Below are positions 7,006-7,814 of a stretch of DNA of 7,814 nucleotides, piece by piece (within the stretch, counting starts at the first letter, position 1; each line of letters begins with the position of its first letter). The notes under the pieces were generated by a model, which was not told the origin of the DNA, made no database searches, and saw only the letters and a list, made by a program, of their open reading frames with translations. Origin of the DNA: Clostridia bacterium (lineage in GTDB: Bacteria; Bacillota; Clostridia; Oscillospirales; SIG627). The translations under genes and the position numbers were made by a program. The stretch spans positions 1-7,814 of the forward strand of contig JAFTEP010000023.1 of NCBI GenBank assembly GCA_017453605.1, in the 5' to 3' direction.

Positions 7006-7209
7006 ATGAAAAAGTTCTTATCCCCCGAAATCGAGATCACCCGTCTCGACCTGACCGACGTTCTCACCGCCAGCAACGAGGCCGAGACCTCCGCAGCTGC
7101 TCCGACCGAGACCGTTCCCGTGACAACAGTTCCGGAAGTCACGAACGCACCCGAAGTCACTGACGCCGGCCTCGACAACGAGATCAGCGCTACTCAGTGG
7201 GAGTTTTAA
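7006..7209 (+). CDS. 67-aa peptide with leader-like N-terminus and PEVT-repeat tail
   Basis: The ATG at 7006 is preceded by GGAGG (6993-6997) at 8 bases, an excellent site; the ATG at 6991 overlaps the previous stop and lies before that site, so it is rejected. Residues 1-22 read MKKFLSPEIEITRLDLTDVL then TA: basic start, SPEI, amphipathic strand or helix, and a DVLTAS turn. This resembles small proteins common in gut Clostridia as I recall them, whose function is unknown to me. Residues 23-58 are low complexity, rich in T, P, V, E and A, with the near-tandem motif PEVTNA/PEVTDA. The end is ISATQWEF. There are no cysteines and no signal peptide, so it is not a lanthipeptide-type precursor and is not obviously exported. 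It sits 14 bases after the secreted MBL gene and shares its promoter. It could be a modified-peptide precursor, a chaperone-like partner or a small structural protein. Confidence 0.72.
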   Translation: MKKFLSPEIEITRLDLTDVLTASNEAETSAAAPTETVPVTTVPEVTNAPEVTDAGLDNEISATQWEF

Positions 7210-7213
7210 TCCA

Positions 7214-7398
7214 CCCCAAAGCTCCGTATCTCGCTTTGGGGGCCCCGGAGATTTCACCCCACGAAAACTAAAGTTTCCGTGGGGGCCCCGGAGATTTTAC
7301 CCCACGAAAGCTGTCGCTTCCGTGGGGACCCCGGAAGAACCACCCCAAAGTTCATCGATTATTTGGGTACCCCGGATGATGATTTTCTACGAAAGCTG
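7214..7398 (+). repeat. Array of four 43-bp hairpin units plus one decayed unit
   Basis: Units start at 7214, 7257, 7300 and 7343, exactly 43 bp apart. Each has a hairpin starting CCCC and ending GGGG, or GGG in the last, followed by a spacer starting CCCCGGA. Unit 1 pairs CCCCAAAGC (7214-7222) with GCTTTGGGG (7233-7241). Unit 2 pairs CCCCACGAAAAC (7257-7268) with GTTTCCGTGGGG (7273-7284) around TAAA. Unit 3 pairs CCCCACGAAAGC (7300-7311) with GCTTCCGTGGGG (7316-7327) around TGTC. Unit 4 pairs CCCAAA (7344-7349) with TTTGGG (7362-7367). A fifth start (TCTACGAAAGCTG from 7386) matches unit 3 but has lost its right arm. Spacers lack a T-run, so these are not ordinary terminators. The array occupies the 3' region after the peptide gene. 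Confidence 0.85.
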
Positions 7399-7424
7399 AG
7401 TGCAAAAAGGTAATATCCACGAGC

Positions 7425-7459
7425 GAGCTGCCGCATCTTTTGGTGCGGCAGTTCCTTTT
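7425..7459 (+). terminator. Rho-independent terminator after the peptide gene and hairpin array
   Basis: CTGCCGCA (7428-7435) pairs perfectly with TGCGGCAG (7444-7451) around an 8-base loop. The stem extends by G-T, A-T and G-C pairs to 7425 and 7454, followed by CTTTT. This is the likely end of the transcript that starts near 4042, so the hairpin array would lie in its 3' untranslated region. Confidence 0.75.
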
Positions 7460-7504
7460 AACAAAAAAATAATCCGAAGACTTGAAAAAAGCCAAAAAAC
7501 CCAC

Positions 7505-7533
7505 TTGACAAAACGGAGCGTTTATAGTAGAAT
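7505..7533 (+). promoter_or_regulatory. Promoter of the serine tRNA operon
   Basis: TTGACA (7505-7510), 17 bp spacer, TAGAAT (7528-7533, 5 of 6). Transcription should start near 7540, about 24 bases before the first tRNA. The short leader holds a small hairpin, CGGAT (7542-7546) with ATCCG (7553-7557). The strength fits a stable-RNA promoter. Confidence 0.8.
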
Positions 7534-7563
7534 ATACATGTCGGATCACTCAATCCGCCAGAT

Positions 7564-7654
7564 GGAGAGATGTCCGAGCGGTTTAAGGAGCTGGTCTTGA
7601 AAACCAGTGACTCATTCATTTGAGCCGTGGGTTCGAATCCCACTCTCTCCGCCA
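7564..7654 (+). tRNA. tRNA-Ser(UGA)
   Basis: The acceptor stem GGAGAGA (7564-7570) pairs fully with TCTCTCC (7644-7650), followed by G and an encoded CCA (7652-7654). The anticodon stem is CTGGT (7591-7595) with ACCAG (7603-7607), and the 7-base loop CTTGAAA places TGA at 7598-7600, so it reads UCA and probably other UCN serine codons. The long variable arm CTCA/TGAG (7611-7614 with 7621-7624) marks a class II tRNA, as expected for serine. The T arm is GTGGG-TTCGAAT-CCCAC (7627-7643). Confidence 0.97.
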
Positions 7655-7663
7655 ATCATATAA

Positions 7664-7753
7664 GGAGAAGTACCCAAGGGGTTAAGGGGGCAGTTTGCTA
7701 AACTGTTAGGTCGGGTTTCCGGCGCAAGGGTTCGATCCCCTTCTTCTCAGCCA
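7664..7753 (+). tRNA. tRNA-Ser(GCU)
   Basis: It lies 9 bases after the first tRNA. The T arm is AAGGG-TTCGATC-CCCTT (7726-7742). The anticodon stem is GCAGT (7690-7694) with ACTGT (7702-7706), including one G-U pair, and the loop TTGCTAA places GCT at 7697-7699, so it reads AGC and AGU. The variable arm forms a 5-bp hairpin (7710-7714 with 7719-7723), again class II. In the acceptor stem GGAGAAG (7664-7670) faces CTTCTCA (7743-7749): six pairs are good, but the first position is G opposite A instead of G-C. The discriminator is G and CCA (7751-7753) is encoded. Confidence 0.94.
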
Positions 7754-7790
7754 AAAAGAAAAAGTCGCGTCAGCGGCTTTTTCTTTTTGG
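7751..7790 (+). terminator. Long hairpin terminator overlapping the tRNA CCA end
   Basis: An 18-bp inverted repeat (7751-7768 with 7773-7790, one T-G pair, loop GTCA) combines a GC-rich tip (GTCGC/GCGGC) with A-tracts on the left arm and TTTTTCTTTTT on the right. It can terminate + strand transcription with the T-rich arm as the tail, and by symmetry could work in the other direction too. The left arm begins in the CCA of tRNA-Ser(GCU). Confidence 0.8.
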
Positions 7791-7795
7791 TACTC

Positions 7796-7814
7796 TTCAC
7801 TTTTCACTATTCAC
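7796..7814. repeat. 7-bp tandem repeat TTCACTW, cut by the window edge
   Basis: TTCAC occurs at 7796, 7803 and 7810, exactly 7 bp apart, with TT and TA between copies. The run reaches the last base of the window, so its true length is unknown. Similar short TTCAC-type intergenic runs occur in other Clostridia genomes as I recall; no function is evident. Confidence 0.5.

Noticed and set aside
7214..7398. CRISPR array
   Set aside because: The 43-bp period superficially fits, but the conserved part is a hairpin plus a short spacer, the variable parts are stem interiors and loops of 4-12 bases rather than 30-base spacers, and no cas gene is present.
7551..7563. Remnant of a third tRNA before tRNA-Ser(UGA)
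   Set aside because: ATCCGCCA resembles a tRNA 3' end, but only a few bases match, no T arm precedes it, and it lies just after the promoter start site.
7400..7600. Plus-strand 66-aa frame
   Set aside because: It runs through the terminator, the tRNA promoter and half of tRNA-Ser(UGA), with no ribosome binding site suited to its start.
7458..7655. Minus-strand 65-aa frame beginning MAERVGFEPT
   Set aside because: This is the well-known artefact of reading antisense through a tRNA-Ser gene; it covers the tRNA and its promoter.

Overview
The window looks like a piece of an uncultured Clostridia-type (Firmicutes) genome, probably gut-associated. The reasons are inferred from sequence style: strong Shine-Dalgarno sites, compact same-strand gene strings, near-consensus sigma-A type promoters, tRNA genes with encoded CCA, a secreted GLUG-type beta-helix protein and AT-rich stem terminators. 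Base composition is moderately GC-rich by eye. All protein genes and both tRNAs are on the + strand.

Region 1 (1-2118) is a tight three-gene run: the C-terminal part of a flavin reductase-like protein, a 274-aa protein I do not recognise, and a membrane-anchored ComEC-like metallo-beta-lactamase (MBL) fold hydrolase. Gaps of 5 and 3 bases suggest co-transcription from a promoter outside the window.

Region 2 (2119-3957) begins with an intergenic segment holding a clear promoter. Immediately upstream of its -35 box are two 11-bp direct repeats exactly 21 bp apart, a layout typical of LytTR-class activator sites. It drives a translationally coupled pair: a COG2159-type amidohydrolase, in which one expected metal-ligand His appears replaced, and an AAC(3)/YokD-like N-acetyltransferase. 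The pair may act in sequence on a small amine- or amide-containing substrate, but the substrate is unknown.

Region 3 (3958-7460) starts with a perfect consensus promoter (TTGACA-N17-TATAAT) overlapped by two palindromes. It reads into a 951-aa secreted protein with a signal peptide, a GLUG-like beta-helix, a beta-sandwich and a C-terminal MBL fold that keeps HxHxDH but seems to lack the last His ligand. A 67-aa peptide gene follows after 14 bases with an excellent ribosome binding site. It has a leader-like N-terminus and a PEVT-repeat tail. Next comes an array of four hairpins at an exact 43-bp period, with a compensatory base-pair change between units, and then a conventional terminator. 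The secreted protein, the peptide and the hairpin array together are the most unusual part of the window.

Region 4 (7461-7814) is a two-gene serine tRNA operon, Ser(UGA) then Ser(GCU), with its own near-consensus promoter. It ends in a long hairpin that begins inside the last CCA. The window ends in a 7-bp tandem repeat.
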